Shown here in pieces: positions 19,039-28,896 of a stretch of 64,000 nucleotides of DNA (its first letter is position 1; each line of letters starts with the position of its first letter). Below the pieces are notes generated by a model. It was not told where the DNA came from and made no database searches. It saw only the letters and a program-made list of their open reading frames with translations. Source of the DNA: Flavobacterium aquidurense (lineage in GTDB: Bacteria > Bacteroidota > Bacteroidia > Flavobacteriales > Flavobacteriaceae); NCBI GenBank assembly GCA_900107365.1, contig FNPS01000001.1, positions 186,001 through 250,000 on the forward strand, in the 5' to 3' direction. The position numbers and the translations under genes are program-made.

Positions 19039-20352
19039 TTACCTCTTTCTCTTCAAAACCAAAAACAAAGGATAGGAAATAATCGTAATTCCAACAATAA
19101 TTACAAAACTTTTAGGATCACTGTAAATAAAACCAGCAAGCAAAGCAACAGAAGCCACAATTGCTAAAATAGTGCTCCAGGGATACCAAGCCGAACGATA
19201 AGGTCTTGCTAGATCAGGTTCTGAATTTCTTAGTTTTATGAGCGAGCAATAAGCCAGTCCCCAAACAATGATAGAAGTAAAGGCTGCAAACGAAAATAAA
19301 ACTTCAAACGAACCAATACAAATCAGAAATAAGCTAAATACCGAAGAGACTAATAGCGCCGTAATTGGAGTTCCGCCTTTGTTGACGTTAGTCCCTTTTT
19401 TAGTAAAAAAACCATCTCGGCTTAATCCATATAAAATTCTTGGTGGAATCATCATAAAAGCATTCAGAATACTGATCAAAGAGAAAATTGAAATTACTGT
19501 TACGATAATAGCACCATTTTTTCCGAAGATAATATTGGCAACATCGGCCGCTGCTAAATTAGATTTTGCTACTTTTTCAATTGACAAAACATGGAAAAAG
19601 GCAACATTGACCAAAACATAAATAGCAATAACCAAAAGCACACCGCTATACAATGATTTTGGAATGTTTTTGCTTGGATCGTCATTTTCTTCTGCAAAAA
19701 AGCAAACGCTGTTCCAGCCATTATAAGTTCCGATGATAAGCTGTAGCGATTTAAAAAAGCCGAATATAAGTCCAATTTGAAAAAATGAATTGTCTCTCGG
19801 AATCGGAGCTACTTGTACACCAGAATACATAAAACAAGCCACAACCAAACATACAAAACAGATAACTTTTAAAAAACTGGTAATTTGTTGAATAACACTC
19901 CCATTTTTTACACCACTTAAATGCAACAATACAAAAGCAACCAAAAGAGAAATTGCCATTACTGTAGAATAGCTTTTTAAAGCCGGAAACAAAATGATTA
20001 AATATTCACTGATCACAATGCAATAAAAAGCAGGCGGAATAGCATTGGTAATGTAATCAAACCAACCGGATAAGAAACCGGCATATTCCCCAAAAGCTCT
20101 TTTAATATAATTGTAAGATCCTCCAGCTTTTGGAAGCATAGTGGCCAATTCTGCATATGAATTAGCGCCAATCAAAACGTAAATACCGCCAAAAAGCCAG
20201 GAAGAGATAATAAGCCAATAATTATCTAACATTCCCGCAATTGCTCCGGGCGTTCGCAGAATTCCAACTCCAATTGTTCCTCCAATTAATACTGCAATGT
20301 TAAAACTTAATCCAAGCGTTTTTTTTAATTGGTTTGGTTTGGAATCTGACAT
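19039..20352 (-). CDS. APC-family amino-acid permease
   Basis: A 437-residue inner-membrane transporter with about 12 hydrophobic segments. The N-terminus has the APC signature VLIGGTIGVGILRTPGAIAG (unwound TM1), followed by GSYNYIKRAFGEYAGFLSGW and the TM6 region IGTYNGWNSVCFFAEE. It resembles L-type/SteT-like exchangers, but the substrate cannot be read from sequence. I chose the ATG at 20352 because an in-frame TTG at 20388 falls inside a TACTTTTG promoter box. Confidence 0.9.
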   Translation of the reverse strand: MSDSKPNQLKKTLGLSFNIAVLIGGTIGVGILRTPGAIAGMLDNYWLIISSWLFGGIYVLIGANSYAELATMLPKAGGSYNYIKRAFGEYAGFLSGWFDYITNAIPPAFYCIVISEYLIILFPALKSYSTVMAISLLVAFVLLHLSGVKNGSVIQQITSFLKVICFVCLVVACFMYSGVQVAPIPRDNSFFQIGLIFGFFKSLQLIIGTYNGWNSVCFFAEENDDPSKNIPKSLYSGVLLVIAIYVLVNVAFFHVLSIEKVAKSNLAAADVANIIFGKNGAIIVTVISIFSLISILNAFMMIPPRILYGLSRDGFFTKKGTNVNKGGTPITALLVSSVFSLFLICIGSFEVLFSFAAFTSIIVWGLAYCSLIKLRNSEPDLARPYRSAWYPWSTILAIVASVALLAGFIYSDPKSFVIIVGITIISYPLFLVLKRKR

Positions 20353-20385
20353 AGAATTGTGTTTTGTTGAAATTAGAATGTTTAG

Positions 20386-20393
20386 CAAAAGTA
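20386..20393 (-). promoter_or_regulatory. Promoter -7 element of the APC permease gene
   Basis: On the minus strand TACTTTTG, a full match to TAnnTTTG, lies about 35 bases upstream of the ATG at 20352. Confidence 0.6.
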
Positions 20394-20429
20394 AAGATAT
20401 TTAGAGCACTTTTTTAACTGAAAATAAAA

Positions 20430-20455
20430 AACCTCATCTATTGCGAAATGAGGTT
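20430..20455 (-). terminator. Rho-independent terminator of the TonB-dependent receptor gene
   Basis: Stem AACCTCAT / ATGAGGTT; on the minus strand it is followed by TTTTTTATTTTC. It separates the receptor from the permease promoter. Confidence 0.82.
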
Positions 20456-20544
20456 TAGGTATAAAATTAAAAGCTAAAACTTTCACTGTTTTCAAAAATG
20501 AAAGTCAGTAAAAGCTTTGGCGTATTAAAATCTAATTCAAATTT

Positions 20545-22833
20545 TTAGAATTTGTATCGTAAGCTTGTCATGATTTGACGAGGCGCGATAGGGTTCACAC
20601 TATAATTTTCGTGAACAGTGTAATTCAATTCGTTTGTTATGTTTGAAAGTCTACATAAAATCGAGAATTTTTTCCACTCATACCCAAGAGAAGCATCTAC
20701 AGTAACGTATCCTTCTAACGGAATATCACGGTCTCTAATAGTAACTACATAAGTTGGAGGATTGGTTGCAGGTACAACAGGAGTCCATAAATAATCATCA
20801 TTCCAACCTCCGGTACGGTCACCAACATAATTTCCGATAGCTCCAAAAGTTACTCCTTTTAATAAACCGGCAGGTACTTTATAGAAAAAGCTCAAATTGG
20901 CAGTGTTTTTTGGCGTTCTTGCTAAAACATCTCCAACAACAAGGCTACCGCTTGTTCCGGATGATTTAGATACTTTGGTTTCGTTAAAACTATAACCAGC
21001 CATAATGTTTAATCCTTCTAAAGGCGTAGCGGTAATATCTATTTCAACTCCTTTTCCTTTTGTAGCCCCAACCAATTCTTTTAGATTGGTATTAACGTTT
21101 TGTGTAATACCATCTGATTGATATTGAGCTGTTTGTGCTAAATTGTTGTTTGATATTTGATATACCGTTACATTTGTAGTTAAAAGACCTCTAAAGAAAT
21201 CTTTTTTCACACCAACTTCATATTGATCTATAATTGATGGATCTAATGGTTTTGAATCTACGGTTGTTCCTGTATTTGGAGTAAAAGAGTTGGAATAACT
21301 AGCAAATAAAGATAAATCTTTTGTTGGCTGTACTACTAATCCAGCTTTAGGAGAAAAAGCACTGTTTATAGTTTTAGGACCAGTTACAGGTATTGCATCC
21401 TTAAGGGGAATTTTAACAATTTTTTTTGCAGTGTCTGGTACTTCATCTGAAGTAGTAACATCACTTTCTTGCCATGACCAACGTAATCCTGCTAAAACTT
21501 TTATATGTTTCGTAACCGAAATTAAATCCTGAGCGTAAGCACCAAAGCGCTGTGTATTTGTTGTCGCTAGTTTGTTTGCTCTCGTTGGGTAAGGTATATC
21601 ACGGCTCTGTGTACTATAATCATAAGTATAAAGATTTATTGCAGTCGCTTCGGTTGGAAAAGCAACTGTAGAATTGGGCGTTGCATAAAAACCAAAAGTA
21701 TAAGTAGGAGCAATAGAATTTTCGTAATCAACTCCGGTAAATATTTGATGCTTGATACTTCCTGTTTTAAAATTTCCCTGTAAACTTAATTGATCACCAA
21801 AGATTTGTTCGGCACCGTCAGCTTTTGTTAATCCACGTTTCCAGTTTCCATTGGCATCAATTGTACTTAATTGCGCTGTAGAGGTTTGTGTTCTTCTGTA
21901 AGATTGGTAAGAAGAATTAAAATTTAACTTCCAGTTTTTATTAAAATCATGATTAAACAATAAAGAAGCACTCGAAGATTTAGTATTGGCAGTAGACCAC
22001 AACGCTCCAAAAAATTCGTTACGCGGTAAGTCTAATATTGTCTTTCCATAGATTCCGGTACCAAAATCCGGAGTCCAGTCGGCGCTTAAGTAATCTCCTT
22101 GTAATGTAATTTGGGTTTTATCTGAAAGATGAAATAAGAATGAAGGGTTGATATAAATACGTTCGTTTTTAACGTAATCCCTAAAGCTTTCAGAGTTTTC
22201 ATAAGATCCTGTAAATCGGTATGCGATCGATTTATTTAATGGTCCGTAAAAGTCAACAGACGGTTTGTAATAAGAATAGCTTCCCATTTGCATAGATACT
22301 TCACCACCCGGAGTAAATTTAGGTGTTTTAGTAACTAAGTTCATAATTCCACCCGGTGCAACGTTTCCATATAATAAAGCAGAACCTCCTTTTAAGAATT
22401 CAACTTTTTCTAAAGAGGAAACTTCTGGGATTGAACCTGCATTATAACGAAAACCATTTTTAAACATATTATTGGCGCTCATATCATATCCTCTTGAAAA
22501 GAAAGATTCTTGCGCACCACCACGAGCAGATCCTACATATACACCGTTTAGATTTTTTACTACTTCACTTAACCTAATAGCTTGTTGTTGTTCTATTACT
22601 TCGCTGCCAATAACCTGAACGCTTTGTGGCAGATCCATAACTTTAATACCTGAACGTGCTGCTTCAACTGGTTTTTTAGGTTTATTTGGCGTAATTAATA
22701 CTTCATTTAGGACCTCTCCCTTTTTATTTTTAACAGTATCATTTGCAGTAGAAGTGTTTTCTGCACTTGTGTATTCCTGGCTATAAGCTGCAAAGCTTAA
22801 AAAGGATAATGCAAGTAGTAAACTATGTTTCAT
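20545..22833 (-). CDS. TonB-dependent siderophore receptor
   Basis: A 762-residue outer-membrane receptor. The signal peptide ends AAYSQE. The plug domain (about 60-170) carries VMDLPQSVQVIGSEVI, FFSRGYDMS and KGGSALLYGNVAPGGIMNLVTKTP, typical of the FhuA/FpvA-type ferric siderophore group. A 22-strand barrel follows and ends with an aromatic last strand (IMTSLRYKF). It imports ferric siderophore using TonB energy. The upstream gene encodes a DUF4198 protein, a frequent neighbour of such receptors, but a terminator lies between them. Iron control is likely, although I saw no clear Fur box. Confidence 0.94.
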   Translation of the reverse strand: MKHSLLLALSFLSFAAYSQEYTSAENTSTANDTVKNKKGEVLNEVLITPNKPKKPVEAARSGIKVMDLPQSVQVIGSEVIEQQQAIRLSEVVKNLNGVYVGSARGGAQESFFSRGYDMSANNMFKNGFRYNAGSIPEVSSLEKVEFLKGGSALLYGNVAPGGIMNLVTKTPKFTPGGEVSMQMGSYSYYKPSVDFYGPLNKSIAYRFTGSYENSESFRDYVKNERIYINPSFLFHLSDKTQITLQGDYLSADWTPDFGTGIYGKTILDLPRNEFFGALWSTANTKSSSASLLFNHDFNKNWKLNFNSSYQSYRRTQTSTAQLSTIDANGNWKRGLTKADGAEQIFGDQLSLQGNFKTGSIKHQIFTGVDYENSIAPTYTFGFYATPNSTVAFPTEATAINLYTYDYSTQSRDIPYPTRANKLATTNTQRFGAYAQDLISVTKHIKVLAGLRWSWQESDVTTSDEVPDTAKKIVKIPLKDAIPVTGPKTINSAFSPKAGLVVQPTKDLSLFASYSNSFTPNTGTTVDSKPLDPSIIDQYEVGVKKDFFRGLLTTNVTVYQISNNNLAQTAQYQSDGITQNVNTNLKELVGATKGKGVEIDITATPLEGLNIMAGYSFNETKVSKSSGTSGSLVVGDVLARTPKNTANLSFFYKVPAGLLKGVTFGAIGNYVGDRTGGWNDDYLWTPVVPATNPPTYVVTIRDRDIPLEGYVTVDASLGYEWKKFSILCRLSNITNELNYTVHENYSVNPIAPRQIMTSLRYKF

Positions 22834-22869
22834 GTTCTTTATTTAGATTTAATAAAAATAATTTTTGTG

Positions 22870-22877
22870 CAAATATA
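22870..22877 (-). promoter_or_regulatory. Promoter of the TonB-dependent receptor gene
   Basis: On the minus strand TATATTTG (TAnnTTTG match) has a TTG about 20 bases upstream, in keeping with the -33/-7 spacing in Bacteroidota. It lies about 37 bases upstream of the ATG. Confidence 0.65.
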
Positions 22878-23044
22878 GGAATACATTAAGGTTTTAACAA
22901 AATTTAACAATGTATTTTCTTGCTTAATTTTATATTAGTTTTGTCTTAAGATTAGCTTAAGAATTTGTGATTATTATTTTTATTGATTATAAATAGTGAG
23001 CCAAAACCTTTATGGAAAACTAAGTGTCTGTTATAATTTAGAAA

Positions 23045-23076
23045 TAAAAAAGCCTTGTTCTCCTGAACAAGGCTTT
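23045..23076 (-). terminator. Rho-independent terminator of the DUF4198 gene
   Basis: A 12-bp stem AAAGCCTTGTTC / GAACAAGGCTTT with a 4-base loop, followed on the minus strand by a T run. Confidence 0.9.
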
Positions 23077-23117
23077 AACTAAGACTATGTGTATTTAATA
23101 GTAAGTAAGGATTACTA

Positions 23118-23843
23118 TTATTTAACAGAAATCAGATAAGTAGCCATTTTCCAAACTTCATCATATTTTTTTCCGTTGTGTTCTCCTGCTGCTTTTTCAG
23201 TATAAGCAAATTCGACCATGTAGTTACCTGGCCAGATTGGTGTAAAGGAAACTTCTCCATTTTCATTACTCCATAATTCTTTCTCCCATCCGTTTGGAGC
23301 GATTACTTTCATTTTTTGTTCTTTGGCAATTTTACCTTCATACAAAGCGTTCACATTCACTTTTGTATTTTGTTTCGCAGTAATGACATCTTTAGAAAAT
23401 AAACTGATAATATTTGTGTTTGCAACAGCCTCATTTCCTTTTGCAGCATTACCAACAGTAACAGTTGCACTTGAATTATAATCTAAAACCATAGTTCCGT
23501 AAACATCTTTTACTTTATGGTGCATTACAATCGTATAGACTCCATCTTCTTCTGGTGTAAAAAAGGCTTGGTATTTATTGTCTAAAGCTTTTGATGAAAG
23601 TTTAGTTTCCTTTTTTGACGGACTAATCACAATCAATGAAAAATCTTTTAAATCCGAGAACCATTTGTCAGCTTTTGTGATATCATTATCTGAGAATTCT
23701 CCAAAATAGATTGAAATTTCCTGTGCTTTTCCTTTTGTTCCTGTTGCTTTAGTTTCAATCCAAAGGGCATGAGCGAATAATTGCGGACTTGCCACTAACA
23801 TGAAAAGGAAAAAGGTGATTTTTTTTAAAGTATTTGATTTCAT
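23118..23843 (-). CDS. DUF4198 domain-containing exported protein
   Basis: 241 residues. The signal peptide ends at LFAHA, leaving His near the mature N-terminus (HALWIET). The body is two Ig-like/carboxypeptidase-regulatory beta domains typical of DUF4198 (EISIYFGEFSDN, TPEEDGVYTIVMHH, FTPIWPGNYMVEFAYTE). DUF4198 proteins are often encoded with TonB receptors and metal uptake genes. The N-terminal His suggests metal binding in the periplasm, but this is not proven. It lies upstream of the siderophore receptor, separated by its own terminator. Confidence 0.85.
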   Translation of the reverse strand: MKSNTLKKITFFLFMLVASPQLFAHALWIETKATGTKGKAQEISIYFGEFSDNDITKADKWFSDLKDFSLIVISPSKKETKLSSKALDNKYQAFFTPEEDGVYTIVMHHKVKDVYGTMVLDYNSSATVTVGNAAKGNEAVANTNIISLFSKDVITAKQNTKVNVNALYEGKIAKEQKMKVIAPNGWEKELWSNENGEVSFTPIWPGNYMVEFAYTEKAAGEHNGKKYDEVWKMATYLISVK

Positions 23844-24026
23844 AAGATCAGGTTTAAATATTGTTAAGTATGATATTTTTACAAATCTAAAATTTATTTA
23901 GAATAATTAAAAATAAAACATTGAGAATTATAATTTTTTATTCTGATTTGAAATTAACTTTAAGTACATAATCAATGACTTGAAAATTTAAGAGATTATC
24001 GTAGAATAGAATATGTTTAAAAGCCT

Positions 24027-24034
24027 TAATTTTG
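24027..24034 (+). promoter_or_regulatory. Promoter -7 element of the MFS gene
   Basis: TAATTTTG, a full TAnnTTTG match, lies 22 bases before the ATG at 24057. Confidence 0.6.
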
Positions 24035-24056
24035 CGTTCTGTTAAAAGAAAACTTC

Positions 24057-25217
24057 ATGATTTTACCCTTCTTCAAGAAAATACAAAATACTCCACAAGG
24101 ATTTCGTTTAGCTAACACTGTCTTTTTTTTCCTATCCGGATTTGGCTATTCTTCCTGGGTATCCCGAATTCCACATATACAGGCAGAATTACATTTATCC
24201 GAAGCGGAGTTTGGAGCCGTTTTATTTGCATTTCCAATTGGTTTAATGCTTACAATGCCTTTTACCGGAATGCTATTAAACAAATACAGTAGCCGCTATA
24301 TTATGCTTTTAGGAGCAGTCCTGTTTAATATCGCTTTGTCTTTACCTGGTCTGGTTGCTTTTGTATGGCAGTTGGTAATTGTTCTTTTAATTTTTGGAGC
24401 TTCGCGTAATATTTTTAATTTATCTATTAATGCGCAATCGCTGGAGGTTCAAAAATTGTATCCGAAATCGATCATAACGCGTTTTCATGCGGTTTGGAGT
24501 ATTGCTGTTTTTTCGGGAGCGGGTTTAGGTTATGTAATGGTGACACAACATATTGCACCATCATACCATTTATTGGGAGTGAGTGTTTTTATGATGGCTC
24601 TTACTTTCTGTTTTTATCCCATGAGTATTCATAATCAGCCGGTGCCTGTTAAGAAGAAGTTCTTTTCGATGCCGGAAAAAAATCTGGTGAAGTTTGCCCT
24701 GATCTGTTTTGTGTCTATGGCTTGCGAAAATACTATGTACGATTGGAGCGGAATTTATTTTAAAAATATATTGCATGCTTCTCCAAAGTTAACCAGTGCG
24801 GCCTTTGTATTTTTTGCAACAGCGGTAACTTTAGGACGTTTGTTTGGCGATTATGGTGTAATGAAATTTGGTACAAAACGAATTCTGTTTTATAGTGGTA
24901 TTTTAATCACAGCAGGATTTGGTATCTGTTTTATTCTGCCTTATGCTTATCCCACTATTTTTGGTTATGTTTTGATTGGAGTAGGGGTTTCCTGTGTGGT
25001 TCCGCTAGTATTTGCTATTGCCGGCAGATCATCCAAATTAAGCAGCGGTTCTGCCTTAACTTCTATATCTACTGTTGGTTATCTTGGGTTTTTGCTTGTT
25101 CCGCCAATGGTGGGTTTTATTTCCGAATATCTAAGTATGAAATGGGCGTTTTTAATAATGGCGCTTTTAGGAATGATGATGATTTTTATGGTGAATAAGA
25201 TTGGGGAGAATGAGTGA
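24057..25217 (+). CDS. MFS transporter, YbjJ-like
   Basis: A 386-residue inner-membrane protein with 12 predicted hydrophobic segments. N-terminal motifs are GFGYSSWVSRIPHIQAEL and a loop-2 MFS-type motif (LLNKYSSRYIMLLG). SRNIFNLSINAQSLEVQ and MYDWSGIYF resemble the YbjJ/YfkF group, whose substrates are poorly known. Its own promoter precedes it and it is divergent from the DUF4198 gene. No terminator is obvious after it. Confidence 0.85.
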   Translation: MILPFFKKIQNTPQGFRLANTVFFFLSGFGYSSWVSRIPHIQAELHLSEAEFGAVLFAFPIGLMLTMPFTGMLLNKYSSRYIMLLGAVLFNIALSLPGLVAFVWQLVIVLLIFGASRNIFNLSINAQSLEVQKLYPKSIITRFHAVWSIAVFSGAGLGYVMVTQHIAPSYHLLGVSVFMMALTFCFYPMSIHNQPVPVKKKFFSMPEKNLVKFALICFVSMACENTMYDWSGIYFKNILHASPKLTSAAFVFFATAVTLGRLFGDYGVMKFGTKRILFYSGILITAGFGICFILPYAYPTIFGYVLIGVGVSCVVPLVFAIAGRSSKLSSGSALTSISTVGYLGFLLVPPMVGFISEYLSMKWAFLIMALLGMMMIFMVNKIGENE

Positions 25218-25295
25218 TTTTTGAGTTGCTAAGATTCTAAGGTTCTGAGGTTCTAAGATTTTTGTTTCTGTGGCAATTTGTTAACGCTATTTTTC

Positions 25296-25322
25296 TAGAC
25301 TGGACTGAAGTCCAGCCCTACA
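25296..25322. repeat. Intergenic repeat CTGGACT-GA-AGTCCAG, copy 1
   Basis: A 7-bp inverted repeat CTGGACT / AGTCCAG is followed by CCCTACAAAATA. A related copy at 48524-48552 also continues CCCTACAATATA. A tract of CTAAG/CTGAG words precedes it at 25228-25262. Confidence 0.55.
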
Positions 25323-25413
25323 AAATAGATCGAACCGATGGTTCGTTTTTGATGTTTTAAAATTCTGGAGGAACGATATATTTTTTATATCTAATTTATT
25401 GATGTACAGTAGT

Positions 25414-25845
25414 TTATGTATGATATTCAAAGAGGTAGCTGAAAAATATTAAAACAGGTAATGCTAGCCAGCCTGTAAAAGCAAGTTCAATTCCGTTTTG
25501 ACCATCGGAAACATAACATAGAGTATTCGCTTTTGTGAAAAGTAAACTAAGCCCAGCTTGAAGAAAAATATATTCAAACAGGTTAAAAAAAATCAGATTT
25601 GTTTTTATTTTTTCAGAAGTTTCGGTTTCTTTCTTCTTTAATTTTTTATAAAATAAAACTGGAAGAAGAATCATTCCAATCCAGGAAATCCCCCAAATTA
25701 ATTTCCATGCATTTGTACAGTCAATTCCTATCTGAGTCAGGAACATCTGAATGCCAAGTAAGAGAATAGCAGTAAAGCCAGGAATAAAAACACCAACAAT
25801 GCAAAAAATCATAGTAGATCTTATGTAGTTATATTTGTATTTCAA
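25414..25845 (-). CDS. Hypothetical membrane protein
   Basis: 143 residues with four hydrophobic segments (about 12-36, 47-66, 84-105, 122-140) and a Lys-rich cytoplasmic loop (KKLKKKETETSEKIK) between the second and third. It also has a short loop with Cys and Asp residues (TLCYVSDGQNG). No family is recognised. It lies 48 bases downstream of the lipoprotein gene and may be co-transcribed with it. Confidence 0.65.
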   Translation of the reverse strand: MKYKYNYIRSTMIFCIVGVFIPGFTAILLLGIQMFLTQIGIDCTNAWKLIWGISWIGMILLPVLFYKKLKKKETETSEKIKTNLIFFNLFEYIFLQAGLSLLFTKANTLCYVSDGQNGIELAFTGWLALPVLIFFSYLFEYHT

Positions 25846-25892
25846 ATTCTTAATTTTTTTACTTCTTACTTTTAACTGTTTACAAAAAAAAT

Positions 25893-26369
25893 CTACTTCT
25901 TAGTCATAACAAACTTCTCCTTTGTCATCTTTCCTTGTAAATTCCCGGAAATTTCAGCAGTCAAAGTATTATTAGCGCCTTTTGAATACGTGATTTTTTG
26001 AGGATAATCGTGAGATGGATTTTCGAAAACCAATTTGTTTTCGCTTTCTGTAGTCGAACCAAAATCGATGGCTTTGTCATTGTTCTGACCATTTACTGCA
26101 GCACTGTACAATAACATTTCGCCTTTTTGTGCTAAGGTTATTTTTTCAGCATGCAAAGTGTCGTTGTTTTTAATGAAATAGGAAGTTGCTGTAAAAGTAC
26201 TGTCGTTTAGTTTTTGCCAGTTTTCTGTCAAAACACCGTCTTCTGATTTATTTTCCCAGGTTCCAATAAGCCAGTCGGCCAGTTTGATTTTATCTTTTTC
26301 GACAGTTTCTTCTTTTTTACAGGAAACAATAGCCAATAAAACAAGTAGAAGAGTGGTTTTTTGAAACAT
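25893..26369 (-). CDS. Lipoprotein, DUF6265-like
   Basis: 158 residues with a lipobox at Cys17 (LAIVSC) and a charged KKEETVEKDK linker. The body has the WLIGTWENKSEDG start and a barrel-like strand series (LTENWQKLNDSTFTATSYF, GEMLLYSAAVNG, KITYSKGANNTLTAEISG), which matches my memory of the DUF6265 lipocalin-like family. Role unknown; anchored in the envelope by the lipid. Confidence 0.72.
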   Translation of the reverse strand: MFQKTTLLLVLLAIVSCKKEETVEKDKIKLADWLIGTWENKSEDGVLTENWQKLNDSTFTATSYFIKNNDTLHAEKITLAQKGEMLLYSAAVNGQNNDKAIDFGSTTESENKLVFENPSHDYPQKITYSKGANNTLTAEISGNLQGKMTKEKFVMTKK

Positions 26370-26480
26370 ATTTTTGGTTTTAGGTGTTAAATAGTACTAC
26401 TAATGTAAGAATTAATTGTGAATGGTGAATTGTAAATTGTGAAATGTGAGTTGTGAAAATTTATTTAAAACATTTAACAT

Positions 26481-28790
26481 CTAACTACATAAAATAGCAT
26501 AAACCAACTCTTTGCTAGGTTTTTGATCTTTTAGTTTTGCTCTTACCTCATCAAAAGTAACTTTAAAATCACAACCCAATTTATAATCGCTGCAACCATA
26601 AGCCGTATTTCCTTTTAGCACTGTACCTTTTTTGCATTTAGGGCATGCTAATACATCTGATACTGTATTTGCTTTTGTTTCAGGTTTTGCTTTTGAAGCT
26701 GTTTTTTTTGCTTCTAATTTAAGCTTGTAGTTTTCTTCAAAACGAATTAAACCTTCTACGGCACCAGCTTCGGTTTTAAAGCCTTTTATGTTTACGGTTG
26801 AACCTTTTTGAAGCAATCGCATATATTGACTCTCCGTTATCTTTTTATCTGAAAAAACATAAGGCAATACAAAGTCACAACCCGATTTATATTCAGAACA
26901 GCCATAAGCCGATTTTCCTTTTATCAGATTTCCTTTTTTGCATTTCGGACAGGCTTCTGCCAAAATTCCGGCCGCTTTCTTTTGTTCTACTTTTACTGCT
27001 TCTTTCTGCACATTTCCTGCATGAGAAATATTGGCGTGCCGGGTTTCACTTCGCACTTCGGTGACCAAAGCTTCCACCATGCGTTTCATGTTTTTTATAA
27101 AGGCGCCAGCGGTGTAAGTTCCTTTTTCTATATCCTTCAATTGCTTTTCCCAGGAACCTGTCAATTCCGCCGATTTGATTAATTCATTCTGAATCGTTTC
27201 AATAAGCTGAATTCCGGTTGGCGTTGGCAAAACTTGTTTTTTGTTTCGAACGATGTACTGACGCTTAAAAAGTGTTTCAATAATATTCGCACGCGTTGAC
27301 GGACGGCCAATTCCGTTTTCTTTCATTAATTCACGTAAATCTTCGTCGTCTACCTGTTTTCCGGCAGTTTCCATGGCACGCAGTAAAGTCGCTTCGGTAA
27401 ACTGATTGGGTGGTTTGGTTTCCTTTTCTAAGAACGAAGGTTCATGTGGACCTCTTTCACCCACAACGAAACTTGGTAATATATCAGCTTCTTTTTCTTT
27501 CGCATTCGGATCTTCAAAAACTACGCGAAAACCTTTTTTCAAAATCTCTTTTCCAGTCGTTTTAAAGAGTACATCGGCTGCTTTTCCAACTACTGTCGTA
27601 TTGGCAACCAGACAATCATCATAAAAAACAGCAATAAAACGTCTTGTAATAATATCGTAAACCTGTTGTTGATTGTATTGTAAATTGCTTTCTATTCCGG
27701 TTGGAATAATCGCATGGTGATCTGTAACTTTTTTATCATTGAAAACTTTAGGTGATTTTTTTATTTTTTTACCTAAAAGCGGCTGCGTTAATTGGGCATA
27801 TTTACTTAATTTTTGCAGAATTCCCGGTACTTTCGGGTAAATATCATTGGGTAAAAACGTAGTATCAACTCTCGGATAAGTCACTACTTTTTGTTCGTAC
27901 AAAGTTTGTACAATTTTTAGTGTTTCATCTGCCGAAAACCCAAATTTGGTATTGCAATAAACCTGTAAACCTGTTAAATCAAATAGTTTTGGAGCAAATT
28001 CGTTTCCGTTCTTTTTATCTACCGAAACAATTTCGAAGTCACTTTCTTTAACCTTATCCGCCAAAAGCTGTCCGTCTTCTTTATTCAAAAAGCGGCCTTC
28101 TTCATAACTAAAAAGTGTTTCTCTGTATAAAGTCTGCAATTCCCAATAGGGTTGGGGTTTAAAATTCTCAATTTCTTTAAAACGATCCACAACCATCGCT
28201 AAAGTTGGCGTTTGCACACGACCGATAGACAATACTTGTTTGTAACCGCCATGTTTTACGGTATACAAACGGGTGGCATTCATGCCGAGTAGCCAATCGC
28301 CAATCGCTCTTGAAAATCCGGCGTAGAATAAATTATCGTAGTTCGCAGATGGTTTTAAGTTGTCAAAACCTTCCTTTATGGCTTCTGTTGTTAAAGAGGA
28401 AATCCACAAACGCTGCACTTCTCCTTTATAATTGGCTTCGTTCATGACCCAACGCTGAATCAATTCTCCTTCTTGCCCGGCATCCCCGCAGTTTATGACT
28501 ACTTCGGCTTTGTCGAATAAGCTTTTTACAATTTTAAATTGTTTTTGGATTCCCGAATTCTCCACTACTTTGGTCTCGAATTTCTCCGGAAGCATGGGCA
28601 GGTTGTTCAAATCCCAACTTTTCCAGTGTGGTTTGTAATCGTTGGGTTCTTTTAAGGTACATAAATGTCCAAAAGTATACGTCACCGCATAACCATTGCC
28701 TTCGTAATAGCCGTCGTGCTTGGTATTGGCTCCCAAAACGGATGCGATTTCACGTGCTACACTTGGTTTCTCGGCAATACAGACCTTCAT
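26481..28790 (-). CDS. topB: DNA topoisomerase III (type IA)
   Basis: 769 residues. The Toprim domain starts VCIAEKPSVAREIA, with the acidic GDAGQEGELIQR at about 102-113. The catalytic Tyr is Y305 in VTYPRVDTTFLP. GIGRPSTRANIIETL is the conserved type IA motif that follows. The C-terminus has two zinc-ribbon-like repeats (CPKCKKGNLIKGKSAYGCS and CPKCKKGTVLKGNTAYGCS), each with four Cys. It relaxes or decatenates single-stranded DNA, with a role in replication and recombination. Bacteroidota often carry extra topB copies on mobile elements, but the surroundings here are ordinary. Confidence 0.95.
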   Translation of the reverse strand: MKVCIAEKPSVAREIASVLGANTKHDGYYEGNGYAVTYTFGHLCTLKEPNDYKPHWKSWDLNNLPMLPEKFETKVVENSGIQKQFKIVKSLFDKAEVVINCGDAGQEGELIQRWVMNEANYKGEVQRLWISSLTTEAIKEGFDNLKPSANYDNLFYAGFSRAIGDWLLGMNATRLYTVKHGGYKQVLSIGRVQTPTLAMVVDRFKEIENFKPQPYWELQTLYRETLFSYEEGRFLNKEDGQLLADKVKESDFEIVSVDKKNGNEFAPKLFDLTGLQVYCNTKFGFSADETLKIVQTLYEQKVVTYPRVDTTFLPNDIYPKVPGILQKLSKYAQLTQPLLGKKIKKSPKVFNDKKVTDHHAIIPTGIESNLQYNQQQVYDIITRRFIAVFYDDCLVANTTVVGKAADVLFKTTGKEILKKGFRVVFEDPNAKEKEADILPSFVVGERGPHEPSFLEKETKPPNQFTEATLLRAMETAGKQVDDEDLRELMKENGIGRPSTRANIIETLFKRQYIVRNKKQVLPTPTGIQLIETIQNELIKSAELTGSWEKQLKDIEKGTYTAGAFIKNMKRMVEALVTEVRSETRHANISHAGNVQKEAVKVEQKKAAGILAEACPKCKKGNLIKGKSAYGCSEYKSGCDFVLPYVFSDKKITESQYMRLLQKGSTVNIKGFKTEAGAVEGLIRFEENYKLKLEAKKTASKAKPETKANTVSDVLACPKCKKGTVLKGNTAYGCSDYKLGCDFKVTFDEVRAKLKDQKPSKELVYAILCS

Positions 28791-28896
28791 TTTCTCTTTC
28801 TTATTTGAGAGCGAAATTAGTTATTTAGAAATTGGTATCGAAATTTTTTGCCACTAAGACACTAAGGCGCGAATTTTTTTTGTTTGTTCTCGCAGA

